Shown: positions 53,100 to 62,468, numbered from the stretch's first letter. The stretch is DNA of 64,000 nt from Segatella hominis (GCF_004535825.1 NZ_SGVY01000016.1:1-64000); one strand, 5' to 3'. The notes: generated by a model from the letters alone, not told the origin. A program made the numbers and translations.

Positions 53100-55088
53100 T
53101 TATTGTTTCTTTTCTTTTTCTTTAATATATCCATGTCTGTAAGCAAAGAGTAATTCCTCCAGATCGTCAATTTGCTTACGAAGTTCCACACCTATATCAG
53201 TATCAGCCACAAGCATTCTTCTATTAGACATTTCTACTATCTGGGTGGTACTTTTAATGTCCGTACCTCTCTGGATAGCATCTTCTGTACTTGTAAAAGG
53301 TTCATGCTGAACAAGCTGGAAACCTCTGGAGTGATAGACTAACGTATAACCGGCTATACCCGTCTCATTATGATAAGCCTTAGAGAATCCACCATCAATA
53401 ACCATCAGTTTTCCATTGGCTTTGATAGGATTTTCACCCTTCAGAGTTCTTACAGGCACGTGTCCGTTGATGATATGTCTATTAGAACCTACCACTCCGA
53501 AGGCATCAAGAATATGGTCTATCACTTCTTCATTATCACGAAGCTTGAAATAATATCCCTTTTCTTCAACATGGGTCTCCTTATCTGCAATAAAATATCG
53601 CTCAAATGTAGCCATTTTACTCTTGTCAAAGAGAGGACTGTCTGGACCGCACCACAGATACAAGAAATAGTCAATCGCATAATCTCGCTCCTCTGGCGCA
53701 GAATCCTGCTGGAAAGCAGTACGAATCTGCATACCCGTATGGTGCATTAAGGCTCTACCGCTATATTTCTTTCCAGGAAAAATTTCCACTTCCTTCAAAG
53801 AACCATCTTCATTCAGTGGACAAGATGCATGGAACAACAGATTATTATTATAAATTCCATACATACAACCATGTTGCAACATCACTCTGATGTGCTTATG
53901 CAACTTTTCACAAACAGAGAATGAATGATGCAATTTGCTGATGAGAATTTCTTCCTCTGGTGATAATTCAGATGGGGCAGCAGGATTGATAGTAGGGAAG
54001 GAGCAAGAACTCATCTTGTACGTTTTCCCTTGAAGATCAATCGTTCCATTCTGATAATCAACATGTTCAAAGAGACATCTGTCATTCATTTTCCATTCAG
54101 GATGCTTGGCAATAATCTGGCTCTCCACCTTAAACTGAATTACCGCAATGGCCTTATGCATCTGAGCCGTTAATCGCAAAGTTTTTTCATCCAACAGGGA
54201 AGCACCACCACTTGTTTTAGGAATAAACTCCATACATGGATCATTCTTGTAAGTCTCCATGGCAAACGTAGCCAAAGGAACAAGATTGATTCCATAACCT
54301 TCCTCAAGAGTTGATAAATTACCATATCGCAAACTCAATCTGATAACATTACAGATACAAGCATCATTACCTGCCGCAGCACCCATCCAGAGAATGTCGT
54401 GATTTCCCCATTGCATATCCCAACTATGATATTTCCTCATCGTGTCCATGATGATGTGAGCGCCAGGACCTCTATCGTAAATATCTCCCAATATATGAAG
54501 CGAATCGATAGCCAAACGCTGGATTACATTGGCAATGGCGATGATGAAATCATCCGCTCTACCTGTAGAAATGATCGTATCGACAATTACATTCACATAA
54601 GCAGTTTTATCATGATCTTCCGTATGCTCATGTAGAAGTTCCTGAATGATATATGAAAAATCAGCAGGAAGCGACTTTCTTACTTTTGAACGAGTATATT
54701 TGCTGGAAACATCACGGCATACTGCAACCAATTGATGAAGCGTAATATGATACCAGTCATCAATATCCGTCTCATTATGCTTTACCAGTTCAAGTTTCTG
54801 TTCTGGATAGTAAATAAGCGTACACAGTTCTCTTTTCTCTGATTCCCTCAGAGTATTGCCGAACAGTTCATTTACCTTTCGCTTGATGTTTCCAGATGCA
54901 TTCTTCAATACGTGAATAAATGCTTCATACTCACCATGGATATCAGCCAGGAAATGTTCCGTACCCTTAGGCAAATTAAGGATTGCCTGCAAATTGATAA
55001 TCTCCGTACTCGCCTCCGCAACCGTAGGAAACGATTGCGAAAGAAGTTGGAGATACCTCATGTCTTCTTCGATATTGTAATGCTTCAT
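53100..55088 (-). CDS. fbp: Fructose-1,6-bisphosphatase, class III
   Basis: 662 residues, normal for the large Firmicutes/Bacteroidota type. Metallophosphatase motifs are FLADIHGEYE, LGDIYDRGPGAH, WGNHD and NGHVPVRTLKGE. It converts fructose-1,6-bisphosphate to fructose-6-phosphate in gluconeogenesis. No strong promoter is visible before it. Confidence 0.95.
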   Translation of the reverse strand: MKHYNIEEDMRYLQLLSQSFPTVAEASTEIINLQAILNLPKGTEHFLADIHGEYEAFIHVLKNASGNIKRKVNELFGNTLRESEKRELCTLIYYPEQKLELVKHNETDIDDWYHITLHQLVAVCRDVSSKYTRSKVRKSLPADFSYIIQELLHEHTEDHDKTAYVNVIVDTIISTGRADDFIIAIANVIQRLAIDSLHILGDIYDRGPGAHIIMDTMRKYHSWDMQWGNHDILWMGAAAGNDACICNVIRLSLRYGNLSTLEEGYGINLVPLATFAMETYKNDPCMEFIPKTSGGASLLDEKTLRLTAQMHKAIAVIQFKVESQIIAKHPEWKMNDRCLFEHVDYQNGTIDLQGKTYKMSSCSFPTINPAAPSELSPEEEILISKLHHSFSVCEKLHKHIRVMLQHGCMYGIYNNNLLFHASCPLNEDGSLKEVEIFPGKKYSGRALMHHTGMQIRTAFQQDSAPEERDYAIDYFLYLWCGPDSPLFDKSKMATFERYFIADKETHVEEKGYYFKLRDNEEVIDHILDAFGVVGSNRHIINGHVPVRTLKGENPIKANGKLMVIDGGFSKAYHNETGIAGYTLVYHSRGFQLVQHEPFTSTEDAIQRGTDIKSTTQIVEMSNRRMLVADTDIGVELRKQIDDLEELLFAYRHGYIKEKEKKQ

Positions 55089-55160
55089 ACGTTGATAATT
55101 TGTTAATTCTTGTTGATAATATATTTATAATCAGAAAACTAAAAACCATTGATTCCCAAC

Positions 55161-55781
55161 TTATTCCAATGGGAAGAGACCAAACAGTTCTGCATCTATC
55201 TGATCAGTAATCTGTCTGAAATCCTCAGGGTTCTCCTCGAAATTAAGATGGTCACCATCTATAATAATCAATTTACCCTTATAGTTTTTGATCCAATTCT
55301 CATATCTGTTATTCAATCCCTGAAGATAATCTATGCGAATACTTTTTTCAAAGTTTCTACCACGACGCTCGATATGGCTCACCAGAGTAGGGATGCTACT
55401 TCTGATATAAATCATGAGATCAGGAAGTTTTACCAGACTGATCATAAGATCAAAGAGGTCGGTATAGTTTTCAAAATCCCTGTCACTCATCATACCGATA
55501 TCATGAAGATTTGGAGCGAAAATCTTCGCATCTTCAAAGATAGTTCTATCCTGAATAATCGTATCATCACACTTGGAGATTTCTACTACATCATGAAATC
55601 TCTTATTCAAGAAATAGATCTGCAGGTTGAAAGACCATCTTTCCATATCCTTGTAATAATCAGCCAGATAAGGATTATTATCAACAGGTTCAAAATTAGG
55701 TTTCCAACCATATCTTTTGCTCAGTAATTTCGTGAGCGTCGTTTTACCACTACCGATATTGCCCGCAATTGCTATATGCAT
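55161..55781 (-). CDS. Deoxynucleoside kinase (second of a pair)
   Basis: 206 residues. P-loop GNIGSGKTTL (7-16), substrate motifs EPVDNNPYLADYYKDMERW and QDRTIFEDA, lid region SHIERRGR. It phosphorylates deoxyadenosine, deoxyguanosine or deoxycytidine for salvage. 23 bp after its paralogue (about half identical), with which it probably forms a heterodimer, as the paired dAK/dGK of lactobacilli do (inference). Confidence 0.9.
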   Translation of the reverse strand: MHIAIAGNIGSGKTTLTKLLSKRYGWKPNFEPVDNNPYLADYYKDMERWSFNLQIYFLNKRFHDVVEISKCDDTIIQDRTIFEDAKIFAPNLHDIGMMSDRDFENYTDLFDLMISLVKLPDLMIYIRSSIPTLVSHIERRGRNFEKSIRIDYLQGLNNRYENWIKNYKGKLIIIDGDHLNFEENPEDFRQITDQIDAELFGLFPLE

Positions 55782-55804
55782 TTTCTTAACGTTTAAATTG
55801 TTTA

Positions 55805-56443
55805 CTAATCTTTTTCGTTTACTCGTGAAGAGAAAAGACCAAAGAGTTCTGCGTCTATCTTATCAATGATGCCTCCAAACTCTTTAGGATTATGCTCAAA
55901 ATCCATGTTGTCAACGTCAATCACGAGCACCTTTCCTTTGTATTTATTCCATATAAAATCTTCGTAGAGAGCATTGATCCCCTGAAGATAATCAAGTGGA
56001 ATTTTCTGTTCACATTCCCGTCCTCTTTTCTGGATATTTTTGACGAGATGCGGTACAGAAGAACGAAGATAAATCATCAATTCCGGTTGCTCTACAACAG
56101 ACATCATTGAATCAAACAATCCCATATAAGTATCAAAGTCACGCTCGTCCATATAACCCATTTTTCTATTGTTAGCCACAAAGACATACACGCCCTCGAA
56201 GATACTGCGGTCTTGAATGATAGTCTCGTTACTTTGTTGTATTTCCAACAGATTTTTGAAGCGCTGCTTCAAATAGAAGATTTCCATATTGAGCACCCAT
56301 CTGGGAATATCTTTATAATAATCATCCAGGTAAGGGTTTTTCTCAACGGGTTCAAGAAATTTCTTCCATCCGTAATGCTTTGATAACATTTGAGTAAGCG
56401 TTGTTTTACCACTTCCAATATTACCTGCTACTGCTATATACAT
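55805..56443 (-). CDS. Deoxynucleoside kinase (first of a pair)
   Basis: 212 residues. P-loop GNIGSGKTTL, EPVEKNPYLDDYYKDIPRW, QDRSIFEGV, NIQKRGREC. The changes around the substrate site against the downstream paralogue (VLNMEIFY versus SFNLQIYF) suggest different base preference. Short gap after the ligase gene. Confidence 0.9.
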   Translation of the reverse strand: MYIAVAGNIGSGKTTLTQMLSKHYGWKKFLEPVEKNPYLDDYYKDIPRWVLNMEIFYLKQRFKNLLEIQQSNETIIQDRSIFEGVYVFVANNRKMGYMDERDFDTYMGLFDSMMSVVEQPELMIYLRSSVPHLVKNIQKRGRECEQKIPLDYLQGINALYEDFIWNKYKGKVLVIDVDNMDFEHNPKEFGGIIDKIDAELFGLFSSRVNEKD

Positions 56444-56517
56444 ACTTTATTTAAGTTTAGATGAGATGAAATCCATTTTTATGATGAAAGAATCATCATA
56501 TATTAAGAATGGTCATC

Positions 56518-58503
56518 TCAAGTGAATTTTTCTCTGAATTGTTCCTCTGTGATAATGGAAATGCCCAGTTGATGGGCCTTCTTGTTTTTAGAACTTTGAG
56601 ACTCTGCATCATTATTTATAAGGTATGTTGTGCTTTTACTCACACTACCAGTTACCTTACCACCTTGACTTTCTATATAAGCCTTCAGTTCGTTTCGGTT
56701 TTTATAATGATACACATCGCCTGTTATCACAAAAGTCTGACCTGCACATTTCGTACCCACTTCCGCAACTTCTACCTCTTTGACATCAAGTTCCTTCAGT
56801 AGGTTTGAAACCTTAAGATAGTTTTTATCATCTTTGAACCAGTTTACGAACCTGGCACTTTTTTCAGGTCCAATACCATCTATACTTGCAAATACATCAT
56901 CAAAAAGCGAAGTCTTAGCAGTTTCCATCAATTCCTTAAAAGTATATTTACTTAAAAGACGTTTGGCTACATCAAACCCGCATAGAGGAATACTCAGAGC
57001 ATACAGCAGATGCCTGCTGTCAGTATTTCGACTTTTTTCGATACTTTCCAACAACTTACTGACCGATTTCTTGCCAAATCCATCCAGACTCGTAATCTGG
57101 TAGGCAAAATCTTTCAAGTGATAGAAATCAGCATAATCCCTGATCCATCCATGATTGATAAAAGTGGAAACCGTTTGTTCTGAAATTCCGTCTATATTGA
57201 CTCCATCTTTGCTTACAAAGCGGGCAAACTTCTTCAACTGTTTAGCAGTACAGTCAGCATTGCTGCAATGTAATTTCTTAGTCCCCGATTCACTCAAAAC
57301 CACATGAGCCTCAGCACCACAAACAGGACATTTATCAGGAATATTCAGAACGCCAACTTTTTCAGTTATTTTGATGACTTTAGGAATAATCTTATTGGCC
57401 TTGATTACCTGTAATTTCGTACCCGCATCTCCAATACCCAAGCGTTCACATTCGCTGATATTACAGAGCGAAGCCCGCTGAACGGTAGTGCCTTCCAACT
57501 CTACTGGTTGAAAAACTGCAACAGGAGAAATCGTACTGGCAGCACATGACCATTCTATATGATCCAAAACCGTCTCTGCATATTCATCCTGCCATTTGAA
57601 AGCATAACCGGATCTTGTCGCATGATGACCAGTAACAGAACCAGTAGAAGCATACTGGGTATCATCATAAGTAATAACCAGTCCATCCACCGGAAATGGT
57701 TGCTTCTTATGGGTAACTTTCTGGGTAAACTCATCAATTTTCTCCTGAATATTCACAGAGGTAGGATTTTCTATGAATCGATGTTCCACCGTCTGAAAGC
57801 CAAGCTTTTCTAAATAATCCATTCTTTGCCCCCATGATAGAATTTCCTGATCGGAATATACTAAAGTGAAAGGAATCCACTGGATATGGCGGAGTTTAAC
57901 TTCATCCACATCCTTAAGCGTAAGAGATCCAGACGCAAGATTACGCGGATTGGCATAATCACTTTCTGTCTCTAAAAGAAAATTATTGAAATCCTCATAG
58001 GAAATTACAGCCTCTCCACGGATTACCAAATGCCCTTTTTCTGAAATCTTAGGCAATACTCCCTTGATGGCAGGGGCAAGATGAGTAATATTCGTACCAA
58101 TATGCCCATCACCACGAGTTACGATTTTGGTAAGTTTCCCATCATCATAAGTAGCAACTAACGTAAGTCCATCAAGTTTCCATGAAATCCAAATCGGTTT
58201 GTTACTGGCCCATTTTTCAAGGTCAGCAACACTTTTGGTTTTGGCAAGTGATAAGGCAGGAAATTCATGAGGTTCCTTCTTGCCGGAAATAGAATCCTCA
58301 GAAACTTTATTTGTTGGAGAATCTGGTAAAACTATTCCAGTTTCATCTTCCAACAATTTCAGCTGGTCGAACTTGGAATCCCACTCATAGTCGGACATCA
58401 GTTCAGCCTCACCATTATAATATGCTTGAGAAGCATTGTTGAGTTGTTCAACAAGCTGCTTCATCATAGTCGTTTTTTCTTCTTTCATAATTGTTTCTTT
58501 CAT
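56518..58503 (-). CDS. NAD-dependent DNA ligase, divergent LigA type
   Basis: About 661 residues; ATG 58503 is chosen, 58488 or 58464 are possible. N-terminal Ia domain (YYNGEAELMSDYEWD), adenylation motif KLDG in WKLDGLTLVATY, OB fold, zinc finger (CPVCGAEAHV and HCSNADC), helix-hairpin-helix repeats and a C-terminal BRCT domain (GQTFVITGDVYHYKNRNELK). Domains are complete, but the sequence differs from the main LigA of Prevotella as I know it (no YYVLNNPTISD start), so it may be a second ligase. Seals nicks using NAD. Confidence 0.85.
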   Translation of the reverse strand: MKETIMKEEKTTMMKQLVEQLNNASQAYYNGEAELMSDYEWDSKFDQLKLLEDETGIVLPDSPTNKVSEDSISGKKEPHEFPALSLAKTKSVADLEKWASNKPIWISWKLDGLTLVATYDDGKLTKIVTRGDGHIGTNITHLAPAIKGVLPKISEKGHLVIRGEAVISYEDFNNFLLETESDYANPRNLASGSLTLKDVDEVKLRHIQWIPFTLVYSDQEILSWGQRMDYLEKLGFQTVEHRFIENPTSVNIQEKIDEFTQKVTHKKQPFPVDGLVITYDDTQYASTGSVTGHHATRSGYAFKWQDEYAETVLDHIEWSCAASTISPVAVFQPVELEGTTVQRASLCNISECERLGIGDAGTKLQVIKANKIIPKVIKITEKVGVLNIPDKCPVCGAEAHVVLSESGTKKLHCSNADCTAKQLKKFARFVSKDGVNIDGISEQTVSTFINHGWIRDYADFYHLKDFAYQITSLDGFGKKSVSKLLESIEKSRNTDSRHLLYALSIPLCGFDVAKRLLSKYTFKELMETAKTSLFDDVFASIDGIGPEKSARFVNWFKDDKNYLKVSNLLKELDVKEVEVAEVGTKCAGQTFVITGDVYHYKNRNELKAYIESQGGKVTGSVSKSTTYLINNDAESQSSKNKKAHQLGISIITEEQFREKFT

Positions 58504-58571
58504 ACTTAGATTGAAGTAAGCGGACAAAATGAAATATCAACTTTCAAAAGCCAGCTACAACATATCTAATG

Positions 58572-58603
58572 CAAAGATACTGCAAATAATTCTAATTGCC
58601 AAA
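58572..58603 (-). promoter_or_regulatory. Promoter of the ligase gene
   Basis: Minus strand TTTG (58603-58600), 20 bases, TATCTTTG (58579-58572). Confidence 0.65.
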
Positions 58604-58642
58604 AAAAGAAACAATATTTTGGAAATACGACATTAAAATCTC

Positions 58643-59191
58643 TTAATAGATATTTTCTTCTTTTTCATTCAGCGTAACATATTCAAATGCAATTCGCTTG
58701 CCACGGATACCATAATCGACAGTTCCGCAATAGCAGAATCCCATCGATGATAGAAGTTTCACCATTTTCAGGTTTTTGATATGGGTATCTACCTTGATAC
58801 TTGGAATGCATTCTACTTCACAAAGTCCTTTTACCTTTTTAATAAATACCTGAGCAAAACCTTCTCTTTGGAGTTCAGGTAAAGTTGCCAAACGATGAAT
58901 GGCATAATAATTACCATATGTCTTCCAAGTACCCTGGATACTATTATATTTTTCTTCCCCGTTAAGTATGACAGCTCCATAAACTGCAATCTTTTTATCA
59001 ATAGTAAGTACTTGCGCTACTCCGTTATTGATATCAGCCAAAATATCAGATTCAGAAGGATAGCCACCAGTCCATTGATGTAGTCCTGATTCTATCATCT
59101 GCTGTCGTGCCTGATTTATTAAATCCATACACTCCTCAAAATCTTTTAGCGTGGCTGCCCTGAAATCTATATCGAAATGTTTTTTGTCCAT
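58643..59191 (-). CDS. GNAT family N-acetyltransferase
   Basis: 182 residues from ATG 59191; -7 box TAATTTTG lies at 59241-59234 on the minus strand, which excludes the longer frame. GNAT fold: FRAATLKDFEECMDLINQAR at the start, acetyl-CoA loop in LATLPELQREGFAQVFIKKV (normally Q/RxxGxG/A; here QREGFA). Substrate unknown. Confidence 0.85.
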   Translation of the reverse strand: MDKKHFDIDFRAATLKDFEECMDLINQARQQMIESGLHQWTGGYPSESDILADINNGVAQVLTIDKKIAVYGAVILNGEEKYNSIQGTWKTYGNYYAIHRLATLPELQREGFAQVFIKKVKGLCEVECIPSIKVDTHIKNLKMVKLLSSMGFCYCGTVDYGIRGKRIAFEYVTLNEKEENIY

Positions 59192-59293
59192 CTTCTGTAT
59201 TTTTACGGATATGACTTTATTGTATTTTCGTTGCAAAATTAACAAAAAAAAACGAATTAGAATAGGAAATGAAGAAAAAATAGCAATAAAGCT

Positions 59294-59512
59294 GCATTTT
59301 TCATCAGTTTTGATGCTTATTTGGCCATTAGTGTTGCCATTATCACTTATTGTCTCGTGGCTATTGTGCACCATGATATGCAATTGAAATGCTCGACGTA
59401 TGAAGTTTTGCAGATTCTAAGCATTTCATTGACGGACAAAACCCACCTAAGAGATCTATTTGATAAGACCATTTTCAACGATGTCAAAGAACTCGATTAT
59501 CCCCTTTTTTAA
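59294..59512 (+). pseudogene. C-terminal remnant of an IS4-family transposase
   Basis: One register reads AISVAIITYCLVAIVHHDMQ, then STYEVLQILSISLTDKTHLR, then DLFDKTIFNDVKELDYPLF and a stop. This is the tail typical of Bacteroidota IS4-type transposases. The catalytic DDE part and the terminal repeats are gone. 59513-59671 has nothing else I can name. Confidence 0.75.
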
Positions 59513-59671
59513 GAGACTATTCTGGGTTAGATTACTTCCGTCTATATGGCAAACGAAGATGTCTTTTATTTTTCTATTGCTCATATACATTATTATATAC
59601 TGTGTGGTCTGGAAAAAGTCTCATAAAAATGTAATAGATTCTACTATCTCGTTATTTTTTCGGGATATTCC

Positions 59672-59702
59672 TTTGCTTGTATCATTATTCTTTGTAACTT
59701 TG
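59672..59702 (+). promoter_or_regulatory. Promoter of the AAA-ATPase-like gene
   Basis: TTTG (59672-59675), 19 bases, TAACTTTG (59695-59702), 26 bp before ATG. Confidence 0.7.
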
Positions 59703-59728
59703 CCGAAAGAAATTAAAATGGTAGCAAT

Positions 59729-61315
59729 ATGAAATATCCTATCGGAATACAGAGTTTCGAACAAATCATAGAAGATGGTTATGTTTATCTCGATAAGACG
59801 GCATTGGTCTATGACTTAGTGACTAATGGTAAAATATACTTTCTGAGTCGTCCACGACGATTTGGAAAGTCGTTGCTCGTATCTACCTTGAAATGCTATT
59901 TCGAGGGTAAGAAGGAACTTTTTAAAGGACTTTCCATCGACAAGTTGGAGAAGGAATGGAAGCAATATCCTGTGTTCCATCTCTCTTTTGGTGGTCAAAA
60001 TTTTGTAGAGCCTTATGCGTTAGACAAAGTGTTGGAGGAGTTTGTTGCCATGGCAGAACGTATCTATGGACGTGAGGAGTTGGCCGAGACTTTAGGTAGT
60101 CGCTTTAAGGCTGTGCTAGGGAATGCTCATAAGAAAACAGGAATGAGAGCTGTCGTACTCATTGATGAGTATGACAAGCCTTTGCTTGATGTGATGGATA
60201 TGGATATTTCTGTGCAGAATGAATATGGAAAGATGACTTTGGAGGATTATAATCGCAATCTGCTCAAAGGCGTATATTCTGTGTTCAAGGAAGCCGATGC
60301 TAATCTGCAGTTTGTCTTGCTCACGGGTGTCACCAAGTTCTCACAAGTAAGCGTGTTCAGTGGTTTCAATCAGCCTAACGACATCAGTATGGACGAGCAT
60401 TACGAGGCACTTTGTGGTATTACGGAAGAGGAATTGTATTCCACTTTCGAGGAACAGATCAAGGCGATGGCTGTGAGATATAAGACCACAGAGGAAGGAA
60501 TGAAATACAAACTGAAGAGGAAGTTTGATGGTTATCACTTCAGCCCCAATATGCTTGATATCTATAATCCTTTCAGTATCTTGAATGCCTTGAGCAAGAA
60601 GATTCTAGCAGATTATTGGTTCCGCACCGGTTCGCCAACCTATCTTGTTCGCTTGTTGTCTCATTTTGATGAGAACATCAATGAGATGGTGAACAGGTTT
60701 TATCCTACGAGTAGTTTCATCGATTACAAGGCGGATGTGGAAGCACCATTGCCTATGATTTATCAGAGCGGTTATCTTACCATTAAGGACTGGAATATGG
60801 ATACCGATTCCTATCTCCTGGATTTCCCTAATGATGAAGTGAGGAGCGGTTTCCTGACGCTGGTAGCTTCCAGTTATCTGAAGCCATCGAAGTCAACGGA
60901 TGCCTGGGTTATTCAGGTAGTAGATGTGATGTCGAAGGGAGATTGCCATCAGTTGGAGAATCTGATGACTTCCTTCTTTGCCAGCATTCCTTATAACCAG
61001 CGTCGCAAGGACGATGAGCGAGAGAAGGAGCGTTACTTCCAATACACCTTCTATCTCGTATTGAGAATGATCAGCTGTTTCACGGTGTTCATTGAAAAGC
61101 AGCAAAGCGAAGGTAGGGTAGATTGTGTGGTAGAGACTCCGAACTATATCTACATCTTCGAATTCAAGCGTGATGGTTCGGCAGAGGAAGCCCTGAAGCA
61201 GATAGAGGATATGGGCTATGCCAGGGAATATGCAGCAGATGGCAGAAAGATTTATCAGATAGGTTGCAACTTCTCATCGAAGACGGGGACCATTGATGGG
61301 TGGAAAATGAAGTAG
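59729..61315 (+). CDS. AAA-ATPase-like protein with C-terminal PD-(D/E)XK domain
   Basis: 528 residues. N-terminal AAA-ATPase_like domain (PIGIQSFEQIIEDGYVYLDK, P-loop RPRRFGKSLLVSTL, Walker B VLIDEYDKPL) and a C-terminal PDDEXK_9 nuclease-like domain (GRVDCVVETPNYIYIFEFKR with D, E and K in place). The family is very abundant in Bacteroidota and often multi-copy; its role is unknown, perhaps in mobile elements or defence. It stands beside a transposase remnant and a broken antitoxin. Confidence 0.9.
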   Translation: MKYPIGIQSFEQIIEDGYVYLDKTALVYDLVTNGKIYFLSRPRRFGKSLLVSTLKCYFEGKKELFKGLSIDKLEKEWKQYPVFHLSFGGQNFVEPYALDKVLEEFVAMAERIYGREELAETLGSRFKAVLGNAHKKTGMRAVVLIDEYDKPLLDVMDMDISVQNEYGKMTLEDYNRNLLKGVYSVFKEADANLQFVLLTGVTKFSQVSVFSGFNQPNDISMDEHYEALCGITEEELYSTFEEQIKAMAVRYKTTEEGMKYKLKRKFDGYHFSPNMLDIYNPFSILNALSKKILADYWFRTGSPTYLVRLLSHFDENINEMVNRFYPTSSFIDYKADVEAPLPMIYQSGYLTIKDWNMDTDSYLLDFPNDEVRSGFLTLVASSYLKPSKSTDAWVIQVVDVMSKGDCHQLENLMTSFFASIPYNQRRKDDEREKERYFQYTFYLVLRMISCFTVFIEKQQSEGRVDCVVETPNYIYIFEFKRDGSAEEALKQIEDMGYAREYAADGRKIYQIGCNFSSKTGTIDGWKMK

Positions 61316-61413
61316 GTAATAAGGAAACCAAGCGTAAGATGGTTGAAAAGTTAGAAACCTTGGTAAGGAATAGTTGTCTTGAACGGGGAGATTTGGGAAA
61401 TTTAAAGTAGCAC

Positions 61414-61646
61414 ATGATGGAGAAGATTATTGTTGACGTTGCGTGGTGCGACAAGAATTTTGGCGGTTCTCTTGGTAGTAATGTACCAGGAGCGGTGGTT
61501 TTTACAGCACCAACCTTTGAAGCTTTGCAAAAGGAGGCAAGGAAAGTCTGGAGTTTCATATTGAAGGCCTTGTGGAAAATGGAGAAGATGTTCCCGAATG
61601 GCTGAAGAATGGGGATTATGAGTTTGAGTATAATATTATAAGATAA
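61414..61646 (+). pseudogene. HicB-type antitoxin gene with frameshift
   Basis: The first part (KIIVDVAWCDKNFGGSLGSN, then PGAVVFTAPTFEALQKEA) and, in the next register, ESLEFHIEGLVENGEDVPEW and LKNGDYEFEY match the HicB family of Bacteroidota. One base is missing after GAGGC at about 61535. The C-terminal DNA-binding part is cut off and no hicA toxin gene is near, so the system is dead. Confidence 0.8.
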
Positions 61647-61674
61647 GATCAGTTGTGTGTCTGATTTAGCAAAG

Positions 61675-61709
61675 AGGGTGTGTCATAAGTTAATGATTCA
61701 CCCTTTTTT
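61675..61709 (+). terminator. Terminator after the hicB remnant
   Basis: AGGGTG, tolerated mismatches, TCAT pair with ATGA and CACCCT, then T6. It resembles the terminator at 28908 in stem and loop. Confidence 0.8.
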
Positions 61710-61796
61710 GTTTGTTGGAATGTTACTGATATGTTGTTGGAAAACATAGTATAAGTTGCTAGAAAAGATAGTATATGTTTTTGAGTTAGTTAGTAT

Positions 61797-61897
61797 CTCC
61801 GGTCGCACAACAGCTTTTGTGCGCTTGCATAGCAGCTGATATGCGCTTGCACAACAGGTGATGTGCATGCGTAGGTCAACTGTTATGCGCCAACTGT
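61797..61897. repeat. 22-bp tandem repeat with palindromic units
   Basis: Units at 61819-61840 (GTGCGCTTGCATAGCAGCTG), 61841-61862 (ATGCGCTTGCACAACAGGTG) and 61863-61884 (GTGCATGCGTAGGTCAACTG), with partial units on both sides. Each contains GCGC or GCATGC-like dyads and CAGCTG/CAACTG. No frame crosses it convincingly. Confidence 0.8.
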
Positions 61898-61973
61898 AAT
61901 TTAGACTTATGACGCCTCCTCTTTGCCATTTGGTACATACAGAATGGCATTTCATACAAGGTAGGTTTAGATA

Positions 61974-62005
61974 TTTGGCTGATAGAAATAATCTTCTTAC
62001 TTTTG
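61974..62005 (+). promoter_or_regulatory. Promoter of the small secreted protein gene
   Basis: TTTG (61974-61977), 20 bases, TACTTTTG (61998-62005); start region TTTGCACTCGTAATC as at 24763. Confidence 0.65.
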
Positions 62006-62089
62006 CACTCGTAATCGGGAAGCGATAGAAGAGAATGATTCGTGGAACGTGGAAAATGGAGTATAACCCTTTTAATATATAATTAAGGT

Positions 62090-62431
62090 ATGAAGAAGAT
62101 TATGATTTCGTTGATGATGGTAGTAGCTGCCACCACAACCAGTTTTGCAAAGAGTAACAACACCGATGCGGCAAATGCCGTAAAGAGTGTAGCCGAGCAG
62201 GTTAAGCAGGCACCATCCGGCACAGTGTATGGTGTAGTTGAAAAAACCAAGCACCACATCATCGTAGCTACTCCTTTCGGAAAGTACACCATTGAGAAGA
62301 AGGACGGCGACATCAGCTTTATGGGAATGTCGGCAAAGCTGGTATCATCGAAGAATGGCGTTTATAAAGTCAAGACATCCCTTGGAAATTTTACGGTGAA
62401 TGCCAGAAAGGGGACGGTGGTAAAGAACTAA
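62090..62431 (+). CDS. Small secreted protein of unknown function
   Basis: 113 residues with signal peptide (MKKIMISLMMVVAATTTSFA). The mature part is about 90 residues, beta-rich and basic (GTVYGVVEKTKHHIIVATPF, YKVKTSLGNFTVNARKGTVV). No family recognised. Single gene with promoter and terminator. Confidence 0.75.
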   Translation: MKKIMISLMMVVAATTTSFAKSNNTDAANAVKSVAEQVKQAPSGTVYGVVEKTKHHIIVATPFGKYTIEKKDGDISFMGMSAKLVSSKNGVYKVKTSLGNFTVNARKGTVVKN

Positions 62432-62468
62432 ACAGAAAAGGAAGATAGGAAAGTTTTAGGTATTATAT

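Noticed and set aside
61797-61897. CRISPR array
   Set aside because: The 22-bp units are directly adjacent without spacers.
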